A stretch of DNA of 64,000 nucleotides, taken from positions 1 through 64,000 of the forward strand of contig NZ_JAINWI010000016.1 of NCBI RefSeq assembly GCF_021021435.1. Direction: 5' to 3'. Made by a program: the position numbers and the translations under genes. Source of the stretch: Seohaeicola saemankumensis. Its GTDB lineage: Bacteria > Pseudomonadota > Alphaproteobacteria > Rhodobacterales > Rhodobacteraceae. Of this stretch, positions 52,211-60,754 are shown piece after piece. The notes under the pieces were generated by a model. That model saw only the letters and a program-made list of their open reading frames with translations, had not been told where the DNA came from and did no database searches. The stretch's first letter is position 1; each line of letters begins with the position of its first letter.

Positions 52211-53173
52211 ATGGCCAAGCCGAAACTGCTGATCACGCGCAAACTGCGCGGCGATGTCGAGGCGCGTGCCGCGCGCGACTATGATGTTATGCTCAACCCC
52301 GATGACAAGGTGTTCTCGACCGACGAACTGGTTGCGGCCTGCCGCAAGGTGGATGCCGTTCTGCCCTGTCATTCCGAGCATTTCAGCGCCGAAGTGATCG
52401 ACGCCATCGGCCCCGGTCTCAGGATCATCGCCAACCATTCGGTGGGCACCGATCACGTCGATCTGGCCGCAGCGAAGGCGGCAGGGGTCGTGGTGACGAA
52501 CACGCCCGATGTGCTGTCGGACGCGACGGCAGAAATCGCGATCCTGTGCATGTTGGGGGCTGCGCGTCGCGGGGCCGAAGGCGATGCGATGGTCCGGTCC
52601 GGCCAGTGGAACTTCTGGTCGCCCGCCTTCATGGTGGGTCGTCAGGTCACCGGCAAACGGTTCGGCGTGCTGGGAATGGGCCGCGTGGGGCAGGTCACGG
52701 CAGATCGTGCGCGCGGCTTCGGGATGGAAGTGCACTATCACAACCGCAGCCGCCTGCCCGCGCATCTGGAAAAGGGCGCGGTCTTCCATGACACGCTGGA
52801 AAGCCTGCTGGCCGTATCGGATGTGCTAAGCCTGCATTGCCCTGCCACGGCGCAGAACAAGGGAATCATCAACGCCGATACGCTGGCCCTGCTGCCGGAC
52901 CGCGCCATTATCGTGAACACCGCCCGTGGCGCACTGATCGACGAGGATGCGCTGGTCGCGGCACTCCGGTCGGGCAAGCTCTTTGCGGCGGGGCTGGATG
53001 TGTTCCAGACAGAACCGGGTGGAAATCCGGCACTGTCGGCCTTGCCCAATGTCTTCATGTTGCCGCATATCGGCTCGGCCACGGAAGAAACCCGCGATGC
53101 GATGGGCTTCAGGGCGCTTGATAATCTGGATGCGTTCTTCGCCGGACAAGAACCCGGCGACCGGGTGGCATGA
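52211..53173 (+). CDS. D-2-hydroxyacid dehydrogenase (glyoxylate/hydroxypyruvate reductase type)
   Basis: A 320-aa enzyme. GMGRVG at 155-160 binds NAD(P). The catalytic triad is R239 ('VNTARGALID'), E268 ('DVFQTEPG') and H286 ('LPHIGSATEE'). 'HSVGTDHVDLAAAKAAGVVVTNTPDVL' is common to D-glycerate dehydrogenases and glyoxylate reductases. Located 45 bases after the beta-hydroxyacid dehydrogenase and 133 bases before the TRAP binding protein; the group probably processes what the transporter brings in. Confidence 0.9.
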   Translation: MAKPKLLITRKLRGDVEARAARDYDVMLNPDDKVFSTDELVAACRKVDAVLPCHSEHFSAEVIDAIGPGLRIIANHSVGTDHVDLAAAKAAGVVVTNTPDVLSDATAEIAILCMLGAARRGAEGDAMVRSGQWNFWSPAFMVGRQVTGKRFGVLGMGRVGQVTADRARGFGMEVHYHNRSRLPAHLEKGAVFHDTLESLLAVSDVLSLHCPATAQNKGIINADTLALLPDRAIIVNTARGALIDEDALVAALRSGKLFAAGLDVFQTEPGGNPALSALPNVFMLPHIGSATEETRDAMGFRALDNLDAFFAGQEPGDRVA

Positions 53174-53306
53174 TCGGCCCTGCGAGAGCGTGAAACGGAA
53201 ATCTGGTCAGGTTTTCTTACCAGCTATTGCATTTTTGGTATTCCGATTTAGGATGGGGGTCGATTGCATGTCGCACTAAGCGACTTCATCGTCTGGGAGG
53301 ACACCA

Positions 53307-54446
53307 ATGACTGATACACGTGATGCAGCGCGGCTTTCGCGCCGTTCTTTCCTGCGCAAGGGTGCGCTTGGCGGGTCTGCCGCAGCAGCCAGCGCGCTTG
53401 CTGCCCCTGCTGTTCTGGCCCAAGCGCCGATCGTAATGAAGATGCAGACGTCGTGGCCGGCGTCGGACATCTGGATGGATATGGCGCGCGAATATACCGC
53501 CCGCGTCGAGGCTATGTCGGGTGGTCGTCTGACCATCGACCTGCTGCCCGCCGGTGCCGTTGTCGGCGCGTTTCAGGTCATGGACGCTGTGCATGACGGC
53601 GTGATCGACGCCGCGCATACCGTGCCTGTCTACTGGTACGGTAAATCCAAAGCCGCGTCGTTCTTCGGCACAGGTCCGGTTTTCGGCGGTTCGGCCACAA
53701 CCATGCAGGCATGGTTCTATCAGGGCGGTGGTGCGGAATTGTACCGCGAACTGACGCAGGACATCCTTGGTTTGAACGTGATCGGCATGATGGGTATGCC
53801 GATGCCCGCGCAGCCCTTCGGCTGGTTCAAATCCGAAGTGAACACCGTCGCCGACCTTCAGGGTTTCAAGTACCGCACCGTGGGTCTGGCGGCTGACCTG
53901 CTGCAAAGCATGGGTATGTCCGTGGCACAGCTTCCCGGTGGCGAAATCGTCCCCGCGATGGAGCGTGGCGTGATCGACGCATTCGAATTCAACAACCCCT
54001 CCTCCGACCGTCGTTTCGGCGCGCAGGATGTGGCCAAGAACTACTACCTGTCATCCTATCATCAGGCGTCCGAATCCTTCGAATTCCTGTTCAACCGCGA
54101 CTTCATGGAGGACCTGCCGGAAGATCTGCAGGCGATCCTGAAACATGCGGTCGAAGCTTCGTCCACCTCGAACACCGCTCTGGCGATGCGCGAGTATTCC
54201 AAGGATCTGGCAGAGTTGCAGACCGATGCCGGCGTGACCGTGCACCGCACCTCGAAGGACATCCTTGCCGGACAGCTGGCCGCATGGGATACCCTGATCG
54301 CGGATCTGGAAACCGATCCCTTCAACAAGAAGGTCATGGACAGCCAGCGCGCGTGGGCCGAACAGGTCGCCTATTACGAGCTGATGAACGCACCCGATCT
54401 GGGTCTGGCGTTCGAGCACTATTTCCCGGGCAAGCTGAAACTCTAA
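53307..54446 (+). CDS. dctP: TRAP transporter substrate-binding protein (DctP family, TakP-like)
   Basis: A 379-aa periplasmic protein with a Tat signal (SRRSFLRKG...ALAAPAVLAQA, residues about 8-35). The mature part has 'GGRLTIDLLPAGAVVGAFQVMDAVHDGVIDAAH' and 'GGEIVPAMERGVIDAFEFNNPSSDRRFGAQDVAKNYY'-region signatures like the 2-oxo-acid-binding TakP subgroup. The start follows GGGAGGA. A hairpin separates it from dctQ. A monocarboxylic 2-oxo acid is a plausible ligand given the neighbouring hydroxyacid dehydrogenases (inference). Confidence 0.88.
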   Translation: MTDTRDAARLSRRSFLRKGALGGSAAAASALAAPAVLAQAPIVMKMQTSWPASDIWMDMAREYTARVEAMSGGRLTIDLLPAGAVVGAFQVMDAVHDGVIDAAHTVPVYWYGKSKAASFFGTGPVFGGSATTMQAWFYQGGGAELYRELTQDILGLNVIGMMGMPMPAQPFGWFKSEVNTVADLQGFKYRTVGLAADLLQSMGMSVAQLPGGEIVPAMERGVIDAFEFNNPSSDRRFGAQDVAKNYYLSSYHQASESFEFLFNRDFMEDLPEDLQAILKHAVEASSTSNTALAMREYSKDLAELQTDAGVTVHRTSKDILAGQLAAWDTLIADLETDPFNKKVMDSQRAWAEQVAYYELMNAPDLGLAFEHYFPGKLKL

Positions 54447-54452
54447 TCAGCC

Positions 54453-54481
54453 GGAAGGCGCAGGTGACCCCTGCGCCTTCC
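54453..54481 (+). terminator. hairpin/attenuator between dctP and dctQ
   Basis: A perfect 12-bp stem (GGAAGGCGCAGG with CCTGCGCCTTCC) with a 5-base loop, starting 7 bases after the dctP stop. The T-run is weak, so read-through into dctQM is likely. It parallels the hairpin after the ABC binding-protein gene and should give more DctP than DctQM. Confidence 0.75.
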
Positions 54482-54516
54482 TTCGCCTGTGACGCGTCCC
54501 GCACGGAGTTTGCGTA

Positions 54517-55101
54517 ATGCTGAACTACATCCGATTTGCCGACAGTCTTTCAGCATGGTTCGGCAAGGCCTTTGGCTGGCTGGTCATCCTGATGACGGTC
54601 GGAATGAGCTATGAAGTCATGGTTCGTTACCTGTTCAACCGCCCGACACCTTGGGCATTGGATATCAGCTTTATCATGTATGGTACGTTGTTCATGATGG
54701 GGGGTGCCTATACCCTGTCGCGTGGCGGCCATGTGCGAGGCGATTTCCTGTATCGGCTGTGGTCCGACCGCACGCAGGCCAAGGTCGACCTGACACTCTA
54801 TGTGCTTTTCTTCTTTCCCGGCATTTTGGCGCTTGTCTTTACTGGCTGGAAATATGCCAGCCGGTCATGGGGCTATGCCGAGGTTTCGGTCAACAGTCCG
54901 GCGGGCATTCCAATCTACCAGTTCAAGACCGTCATTGTCGCAGCAGGTATCCTGTTGCTGATTCAGGGCGTCGCGCAGGTTTTCCGCTGCATCATCTGCA
55001 TCCGCGAAGGCACATGGCCCCCGCTGGCATCGGATGTCGAGGAAACCGAGACACTCCTGATGAAAGAAATGGCGCAGAAACAACCTCAAGACCAGCTCTG
55101 A
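54517..55101 (+). CDS. dctQ: TRAP transporter small permease (DctQ)
   Basis: A 194-aa protein with four hydrophobic helices. 'VMVRYLFNRPTPWALDISFIMYGTLFMMGGAYTLSRGGHVRGDFL' contains the R-Y-x-F-N-x-P-x-x-W and G-A-x-x-L-x-x-x-x-H-V-R signatures of DctQ proteins. It partners DctM, whose gene follows after 54 bases. Confidence 0.9.
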   Translation: MLNYIRFADSLSAWFGKAFGWLVILMTVGMSYEVMVRYLFNRPTPWALDISFIMYGTLFMMGGAYTLSRGGHVRGDFLYRLWSDRTQAKVDLTLYVLFFFPGILALVFTGWKYASRSWGYAEVSVNSPAGIPIYQFKTVIVAAGILLLIQGVAQVFRCIICIREGTWPPLASDVEETETLLMKEMAQKQPQDQL

Positions 55102-55155
55102 TGGTCTGACGATCAAGCCACCCTTTCCTGACCTTCCAGTTTTGGAGTCCATGCC

Positions 55156-56580
55156 GTGACCGATCCCCAGATCGCCTTGACCATGCTTGGCATCTTTATT
55201 TTCTGCGTGTTCCTTGGGTTTCCCATTGCGTTCACTCTTATGGCCATCGGCATCGCATTTGGCTATTACGCCTATTTCGAGCCTTCCCGCATGTGGCGCG
55301 CCTTCAACCGGCTGGAAGAAGACGCCGGATGGTGGGATTCGACACGGTTATGGATCGAGGGGTTTTATAACAACCGAATATTCGACCTTTTTGTGAACCA
55401 GACCTACACGGTCATTTCCAACGAGGTTCTGACCGCGATTCCGTTGTTCCTGTTCATGGGCTACATCGTCGAACGCGCGAATATCGTGGACAAGCTGTTC
55501 AGCACGCTGGCCGTGGCCACCCGCAACGTTCCCGGATCTCTGGGTGTGGCCGCGCTGATCACCTGCGCGCTGTTTGCTACCGCCACCGGCATCGTCGGCG
55601 CAGTTGTCACCTTGATGGGCCTGCTGGCGCTGCCGCAAATGCTCAAGATGCGCTACGATCACAGCTTTGCCACCGGCATTATCTGCGCGGGCGGCACCCT
55701 GGGCATCCTGATCCCGCCCTCGATCATGCTGATCGTCTATGCGGCCTCCTCGGGTGTGTCGATCGTGCGGCTTTACGCGGCCGCGCTATATCCCGGTCTG
55801 GTGCTGGTAGGTTTGTATCTGACCTACATCGTTGTCCGGTCGATCCTGCAACCGTCTTTGGCGCCCAAGCCCACCAAGGAAGAACTGCCCGAAGTGCCGC
55901 TTGGCAAGATGCTGTGGATGCTGGCAACCAGCTTCCTGCCGCTGGCTATTCTGATCCTGTCGGTGCTGGGCTCGATCCTGTTCGGTCTGGCAACCCCGAC
56001 CGAGGCGGCATCCATCGGCGCCTTGGGCGGCATCGTGTTGGCCATCGCCTACCGCGCGATGACCTTCGACCGCTTGCGCGAAAGCGTCTATCTGACGGTG
56101 CGAACCACCGCGATGGTCTGCTGGCTCTTTGTCGGCTCCTACACCTTCTCGGCCGTGTTCAGCTATCTGGGCGGGGAACATGTGATCGCTGAATTCGTCA
56201 AGTCGCTGGACCTGACGCCGATCCAGTTCCTGATCATCGCACAGCTGATCATCTTCCTTCTGGGCTGGCCGCTGGAATGGTCCGAGATCATCATCATCTT
56301 CGTGCCGATCTTCCTGCCGCTGCTGCCCTTGTTCGAGATTGACCCGCTGTTCTTCGGTGTGCTTGTCGCGCTGAACCTGCAGACCAGTTTCCTAACGCCA
56401 CCTATGGCCATGAGTGCGTATTATCTCAAAGGGATTGCGCCACCGACTGTGAAGCTGACCGAAATTTTCGCGGGTGTGTTGCCCTATTGCGGGATGGTTT
56501 TGATCGCGATGGTGTTGATGTACAACTTCCCGCAAATCGTGTTCAGCCTGCCGGACGCCTTCTATGGCCCGCAGCGATAA
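55156..56580 (+). CDS. dctM: TRAP transporter large permease (DctM)
   Basis: A 474-aa protein with a GTG start and about 13 hydrophobic helices. 'GFPIAFTLMAIG', 'GGTLGILIPPSIMLIVYA' (the LIPPS signature) and 'TPTEAASIGALGG' are the conserved DctM motifs. A longer segment near residues 40-75 with two Trp-rich runs ('DAGWWDSTRLWIEGFYNNRIF') is typical of the mannitol/2-oxo-acid-type subgroup. The end overlaps the amidase start by 17 bases. Confidence 0.92.
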   Translation: MTDPQIALTMLGIFIFCVFLGFPIAFTLMAIGIAFGYYAYFEPSRMWRAFNRLEEDAGWWDSTRLWIEGFYNNRIFDLFVNQTYTVISNEVLTAIPLFLFMGYIVERANIVDKLFSTLAVATRNVPGSLGVAALITCALFATATGIVGAVVTLMGLLALPQMLKMRYDHSFATGIICAGGTLGILIPPSIMLIVYAASSGVSIVRLYAAALYPGLVLVGLYLTYIVVRSILQPSLAPKPTKEELPEVPLGKMLWMLATSFLPLAILILSVLGSILFGLATPTEAASIGALGGIVLAIAYRAMTFDRLRESVYLTVRTTAMVCWLFVGSYTFSAVFSYLGGEHVIAEFVKSLDLTPIQFLIIAQLIIFLLGWPLEWSEIIIIFVPIFLPLLPLFEIDPLFFGVLVALNLQTSFLTPPMAMSAYYLKGIAPPTVKLTEIFAGVLPYCGMVLIAMVLMYNFPQIVFSLPDAFYGPQR

Positions 56581-57922
56581 GGCGCAGGCCATTCTGGGGC
56601 TGGGGGCGGTCGAACTCCGTGACCGCCTTACCTCGGGGGCATTGCGTGCCGTTGATCTGGTCGAGGCCTGTCTGGTAAGGATAGCCGAGGTTGAACCACA
56701 GGTCGGCGCTTGGGCATGGCTTGACGGTGACCATGCGTTGCAACAGGCGCAACGGCTGGATCAATGGCGTCAGTCCGGCAAACCCTTGGGCCCGCTGCAC
56801 GGTCTGCCGATCGGGTTGAAAGACATCATCGACACGAAGGATATCCCGACCGAGAACGGCACCCCCATCGACGCAGGACGAGTGCCGTCTGAGGATGCGT
56901 GGATCGTGGCGCGTCTGCGCGCTGCGGGTGCGATCATCATGGGCAAAACGGTCACGACCGAATGCGCCTTCATGCATCCGGGCAAGACCCGCAATCCGCA
57001 TAATGGCGCGCATACGCCGGGCGGTTCCTCGCAGGGGTCCGCCGCGGCTGTCGCGGCAGGCATGGTGCCCTTGTCGATTGGCACGCAAACCGGCGGCTCG
57101 CTGATCCGGCCCGCATCCTTTTGCGGGATCGTCGGCATGAAGCCCAGCTTCGGGTTGATCCCGCGCACGGGTATCCTGCCACAATCGCCCTTCCTTGATA
57201 CTGTCGGCGTCTTCGCCCGCAGCATCGAGGATTGCGCCCTTCTGGCCGAGGTGCTGGCAGGTCACGACCCCGCCGACAGCGCGACAGCCCCGCTGCCAAT
57301 GCCCCGCATGCTGGCGGTGGCGCAATCCAAGGCCCCTGTCACGCCTGTCTTTGCCTTTGCCAAACCGCCCGGCTGGGATCAAGCCGATCCGCAGATGACA
57401 GCCGCGATCGAGGAACTGGCCGAGGTTCTGGGCGACCAGTGCTTCGAGGTGCCATTGCCCGGCCTGGACGAGGTTGCTGCCATTCGTCAGCGCATCAACT
57501 TCGCGGAAATGGCAAAATGCTATTATGGGTTGGAACGGCGCGGGCGTGATCTGATGTCGCCCAAGCTGACAGCCGCGATTGACGAAGGCAAAACCGTTCT
57601 GGCGCGCGACTATATCGCGGCGCTTGACTGGCGCGAGGTAATGACCGCCGGTCTTGATGCCATTTTTGCCCGTTGTGACGCGATCCTGTGCCCTGCGGCC
57701 CTTGGCCCTGCCCCCGAAGGACTTGACGATACCGGCAGCGCGATCTTCAATGGTCTTTGGACATTGGGCGGAATGCCCGCAATCACCTTGCCGGTGTTCA
57801 CGGCAGAAAACGGCCTGCCGATGGGCGTGCAACTGGTCGGACGGCGCGGCGATGACGCGCGCCTGTTGCGGACCGCGCGTTGGCTTGCGACACATCTGGA
57901 AACACTGGATCAGCGGAGTTGA
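56564..57922 (+). CDS. amidase signature-family enzyme
   Basis: A 452-aa amidase. The Ser-cisSer-Lys triad is visible: K86 (GLPIGLKDIID), the GGSSQGSAAAVAAG motif at 153-166 with the cis-Ser, and S179 in TQTGGSL. The amidase family hydrolyses amides to acid and ammonia; members include indole-acetamide hydrolase and GatA. A GatA role is unlikely because no gatB/C neighbour exists and it overlaps dctM. It may release the acid from an imported amide. Confidence 0.88.
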   Translation: MARSDKAQAILGLGAVELRDRLTSGALRAVDLVEACLVRIAEVEPQVGAWAWLDGDHALQQAQRLDQWRQSGKPLGPLHGLPIGLKDIIDTKDIPTENGTPIDAGRVPSEDAWIVARLRAAGAIIMGKTVTTECAFMHPGKTRNPHNGAHTPGGSSQGSAAAVAAGMVPLSIGTQTGGSLIRPASFCGIVGMKPSFGLIPRTGILPQSPFLDTVGVFARSIEDCALLAEVLAGHDPADSATAPLPMPRMLAVAQSKAPVTPVFAFAKPPGWDQADPQMTAAIEELAEVLGDQCFEVPLPGLDEVAAIRQRINFAEMAKCYYGLERRGRDLMSPKLTAAIDEGKTVLARDYIAALDWREVMTAGLDAIFARCDAILCPAALGPAPEGLDDTGSAIFNGLWTLGGMPAITLPVFTAENGLPMGVQLVGRRGDDARLLRTARWLATHLETLDQRS

Positions 57923-57926
57923 ACAA

Positions 57927-58088
57927 ATGAATAAAGTGATGGCGGTGTTTGCCTTTCTCGTGCTTGTCGCCTTTCTGGCGATCCTTTTGATCCATGTCCC
58001 CCGGCTGGATCTGATTGTGGTGATCGGTTTCACCGTGCTGCTTGCCGCATGGGATCTCTACACCACACACCGTCCGCGCAAGCGCTGA
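57927..58088 (+). CDS. 53-aa small membrane protein
   Basis: Starts at the ATG at 57927, 4 bases after the amidase stop (the GGAG of 'CAGCGGAGTT' lies upstream). Two hydrophobic segments (about 4-23 and 28-44) are followed by a basic tail THRPRKR. Last gene before the terminator of the TRAP/amidase operon. Function unknown; the length and layout suggest a small subunit or regulator of the membrane components. Confidence 0.6.
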   Translation: MNKVMAVFAFLVLVAFLAILLIHVPRLDLIVVIGFTVLLAAWDLYTTHRPRKR

Positions 58089-58125
58089 TTCAAAGCCGGA
58101 CAGCGCACTTAAACGAATGACCGAC

Positions 58126-58154
58126 AAAGGGTGTCCCGCAAGGGTCGCCCTTTT
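58126..58154 (+). terminator. Rho-independent terminator of the TRAP/amidase operon
   Basis: A 12-bp stem (AAAGGGTGTCCC with GGGTCGCCCTTT, one wobble and one mismatch), GCAA tetraloop and TTTT, 38 bases after the small-protein stop. Confidence 0.8.
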
Positions 58155-58255
58155 CCCGTTATTGTCGCTGCATTGCAGCAAAACTGTCATATTCCCGTTG
58201 CCTTGCCCGCCGATGCTGCGCCCAAAATGTCCCGAAGAGGCAAGGAGCAGCAGCA

Positions 58256-59050
58256 ATGGCCCACCCCCTGCGGTTTCACAGAACGCTTCTTCTGTCTGAT
58301 CTGCATCTTGGCGCGCTTGGCAGCAGGGCCGATCTGATCCTGTCCTTCCTGCAAGCCAACCGTGCCGAAACCTATGTTCTGGCCGGTGATATTCTGGACC
58401 TGTGGCAACCGCTTCTGCCGCATTGGACGGACGAGGCGCAGCGCGTGCTGACCCATCTGCAAGACCGGCAGGCCAGCGGCGCCACTATCCACTACCTGCG
58501 CGGCAACCATGACCCCGATCCGAATTGTGCACCTGCACCCAAGCGGCTGGACGTGACAGTGCAGGACCACCTGATCCATACCAGCCCCGACAAACGCCGC
58601 TATCTGGTGCTGCATGGCGATATCGTGGATGCGCGGATGGTGCGCTCGCATGCCATGACGCGGTTCGGCAGCCGGGTCGACCACCTTTTACGGCGGTTGG
58701 ATCGCGGCCTGTCGGTGCTGCGCCGTGGAACATCCGCCGAGGCCCGCAGCACGATCGAAACCCTGCTGAGCGGTGTAAACGCCATGCTCTACCGCAGCCG
58801 CAAACACGAACGCCAACTGGTCGAAATGGCGCGGCGTCTGGATGTGCAAGGCGTCATCTGCGGACATTTCCACATCGCCGACCTGCACGAGGATCACGGC
58901 CTGATCTACGCCAATTGCGGGGACTGGCTGGACAGCATGACCGCACTGGCCGAAGCGCATGACGGCACCCTCAGCCTTCTGTCGGGACGACCGGCAGAAA
59001 GCCCCGAAACCGGCAGGGCACAGGCACTCGGACAAGGGGGAATGGCATGA
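58256..59050 (+). CDS. LpxH-like metallophosphoesterase (UDP-2,3-diacylglucosamine diphosphatase-related)
   Basis: A 264-aa calcineurin-like phosphoesterase. Metal motifs in order: SDLHLG (about 14-19), GDILDLW (about 44-50), GNHD (about 83-86), LHGD (about 121-124) and GHFH (about 203-206). This is the LpxH/YbbF-like arrangement, but a set of C-terminal 'YANCGDWLDSMTALAE' residues is typical of the relatives found outside the lipid A pathway. Start behind AAGGAG. The next three genes are lipid/glycan genes, coupled by overlap, so a substrate such as a lipid or sugar pyrophosphate is likely. Confidence 0.8.
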   Translation: MAHPLRFHRTLLLSDLHLGALGSRADLILSFLQANRAETYVLAGDILDLWQPLLPHWTDEAQRVLTHLQDRQASGATIHYLRGNHDPDPNCAPAPKRLDVTVQDHLIHTSPDKRRYLVLHGDIVDARMVRSHAMTRFGSRVDHLLRRLDRGLSVLRRGTSAEARSTIETLLSGVNAMLYRSRKHERQLVEMARRLDVQGVICGHFHIADLHEDHGLIYANCGDWLDSMTALAEAHDGTLSLLSGRPAESPETGRAQALGQGGMA

Positions 59051-60177
59051 TGGCGCTTGGACTGACGCTTGCCGCTGTGACGCTTCTGCTCCTGCATCTG
59101 GGCGCCGTCGCCCTTTACCTGCTGCGCCTTGCGCGCCCTGATCCTGTGGGCAGCGTCATCGGACAGCCCTTTGTCACCTTGCTGCGCCCTGTCTGCGGGC
59201 TGGACCCGTTCGATGATGAAACCCTCCGCGCCTCCTTCCATCAGAACTATCCGCGATACGAGGTCATTTTCTGCGCGCAAACTCCCGATGATCCGGTAAT
59301 CCCGCTTGTGCGCCGCCTGATCGCGCAGCATCCGCACATTCCGGCCCGCCTGCTGATCGGTCTTGATCGCAAGACCGGCAATCCCAAGCTGAATAATGTC
59401 TGGAAAGGCTGGCAACAGGCCGCCGGTGACTGGATCTGCATGACCGACAGCAACCTGACGCTGCCGCGCAACTATCTGGCCAATGTGGTCGGATCATGGG
59501 GGTCCTCGACGGGGCTTGTCTCGTCCCCGCCCATCGGGATCATGCCGCAGAACATGGCAGGTCATCTGGAATGCGCGTTTCTGAACGGCAATCAGGCACT
59601 TCTGCAACATGCCGCAGCCAGCGCGGGCATGGGTTTCGCGCAGGGAAAGACCCTGTTTTTCAACAAACCCATGCTGGAACATGCAGGCGGCCTGCATCTG
59701 CTGGGTCAGACATTGGCCGAAGATGCCGCCGCCACGCGGGTCGTGCGCGAGATGGGGCGCAGGGTCAGCCTGACACCTCTGCCCTCGGGCCAGCCTATCG
59801 GAAAACGGTCGCTGAAACAGGTCTGGGACCGTCAGTTGCGCTGGAGCAGGATCAGGCGCGACGCCTTCCCGCTGCTGTTCATGTTCGAGATATTCAACGG
59901 CGCGCTATTACCTGTGACCTTCGCCTTTGCCGCATCGCTGGCGCAGGATCTCAATCCATTGTGGGGACTAGGCTATGCCGCGATATGGTATCAGGCCGAG
60001 CTTGGCCTGAACAGGCGTGCAGGCTGGCCGACCGGCTGGCACACACTGTCGCTTTTTATCCTGCGCGATCTGATGATGCCTGCGATCTGGCTGGCCACCT
60101 ATCTCAGGCGCGGCTTTGAATGGCGCGGCACCCCCTTGGACCCGACCGCAGGCAATACCGCCCTGCCAGCCGCGTGA
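59047..60177 (+). CDS. GT21-like glycosyltransferase (ceramide glucosyltransferase/HpnI-like)
   Basis: A 376-aa membrane protein with an N-terminal helix, a GT-A domain and C-terminal helices. 'SLLRPVCGLDP'-type start of the domain ('VTLLRPVCGLD'), 'DRKTGNPKLNNVWKG', 'MTDSNLTLP' (D2), an acidic 'LAEDAAATRVV' and 'DRQLRWSRIRR' (the Q-x-x-R-W motif) define the GT21 family, which glycosylates ceramide or diacylglycerol. It overlaps the phosphoesterase gene by 4 bases. The acceptor lipid in this bacterium is unknown. Confidence 0.82.
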   Translation: MMALGLTLAAVTLLLLHLGAVALYLLRLARPDPVGSVIGQPFVTLLRPVCGLDPFDDETLRASFHQNYPRYEVIFCAQTPDDPVIPLVRRLIAQHPHIPARLLIGLDRKTGNPKLNNVWKGWQQAAGDWICMTDSNLTLPRNYLANVVGSWGSSTGLVSSPPIGIMPQNMAGHLECAFLNGNQALLQHAAASAGMGFAQGKTLFFNKPMLEHAGGLHLLGQTLAEDAAATRVVREMGRRVSLTPLPSGQPIGKRSLKQVWDRQLRWSRIRRDAFPLLFMFEIFNGALLPVTFAFAASLAQDLNPLWGLGYAAIWYQAELGLNRRAGWPTGWHTLSLFILRDLMMPAIWLATYLRRGFEWRGTPLDPTAGNTALPAA

Positions 60178-60181
60178 TGCG

Positions 60182-60754
60182 ATGACCGAGGCCGATCTCG
60201 GCGCGCTGGTCCGCCACTACGGGATGCTGGTCATTGCCCCGCTCGCCCTGCTGGAAGGTCCCGTGATCTCGGTCATATCGGGCTATCTGGCCAAGCTGGG
60301 GCTGATCCGCCTGCCGCAGGTCTATGCGGTTCTGGTGCTGGCCGATCTGGCGGGTGATGTCCTGCTCTATACATTGGGTCGTCAGGGGCGCGCAGGCATG
60401 GCGCTGCCGTGGCTGTCGGTGTTCGGTGTGACACGGCGGCGGCTGGCACGGGTATTGCGCGGATTTCGCGCCAAGGGCGGGCGGCTTCTGGTGATCGGCA
60501 AGCTGACCCATTCGGCAGGGTTTGCCGTCTTGCTGGCCGCAGGCATGGCCCGCATGCCGTTTGCCCGCTTCCTTGCGCTGAACCTACTGGCAACCCTGCC
60601 CAAAGTGGCCTTCTTTCTGGCTTTGGGCTGGTGGTTCGGCCGGATCGCGGACCGTGTCGGCAACTGGCTTCTGGGCGGCACAGTGCTGGTGCTGGCCTGT
60701 GCCGCTATCGCGATCACCTTCATGATCATCAACCGGAAAAGAGGTGCCGAATGA
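60182..60754 (+). CDS. DedA/VTT-family membrane protein
   Basis: A 190-aa protein with about five hydrophobic segments. 'APLALLEGPVISVISGYLAKLGLI' (E-G-P...G), 'GDVLLYTLGRQGR' and 'GKLTHSAGFAVLLAAGMARMPFARFL' carry the conserved DedA E, R and G residues. DedA proteins are proton-driven lipid transporters (for example of undecaprenyl phosphate or phosphatidylethanolamine). The ATG at 60182 follows the previous stop by 4 bases. It probably handles a lipid made or used by the two glycosyltransferases around it. Confidence 0.8.
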   Translation: MTEADLGALVRHYGMLVIAPLALLEGPVISVISGYLAKLGLIRLPQVYAVLVLADLAGDVLLYTLGRQGRAGMALPWLSVFGVTRRRLARVLRGFRAKGGRLLVIGKLTHSAGFAVLLAAGMARMPFARFLALNLLATLPKVAFFLALGWWFGRIADRVGNWLLGGTVLVLACAAIAITFMIINRKRGAE

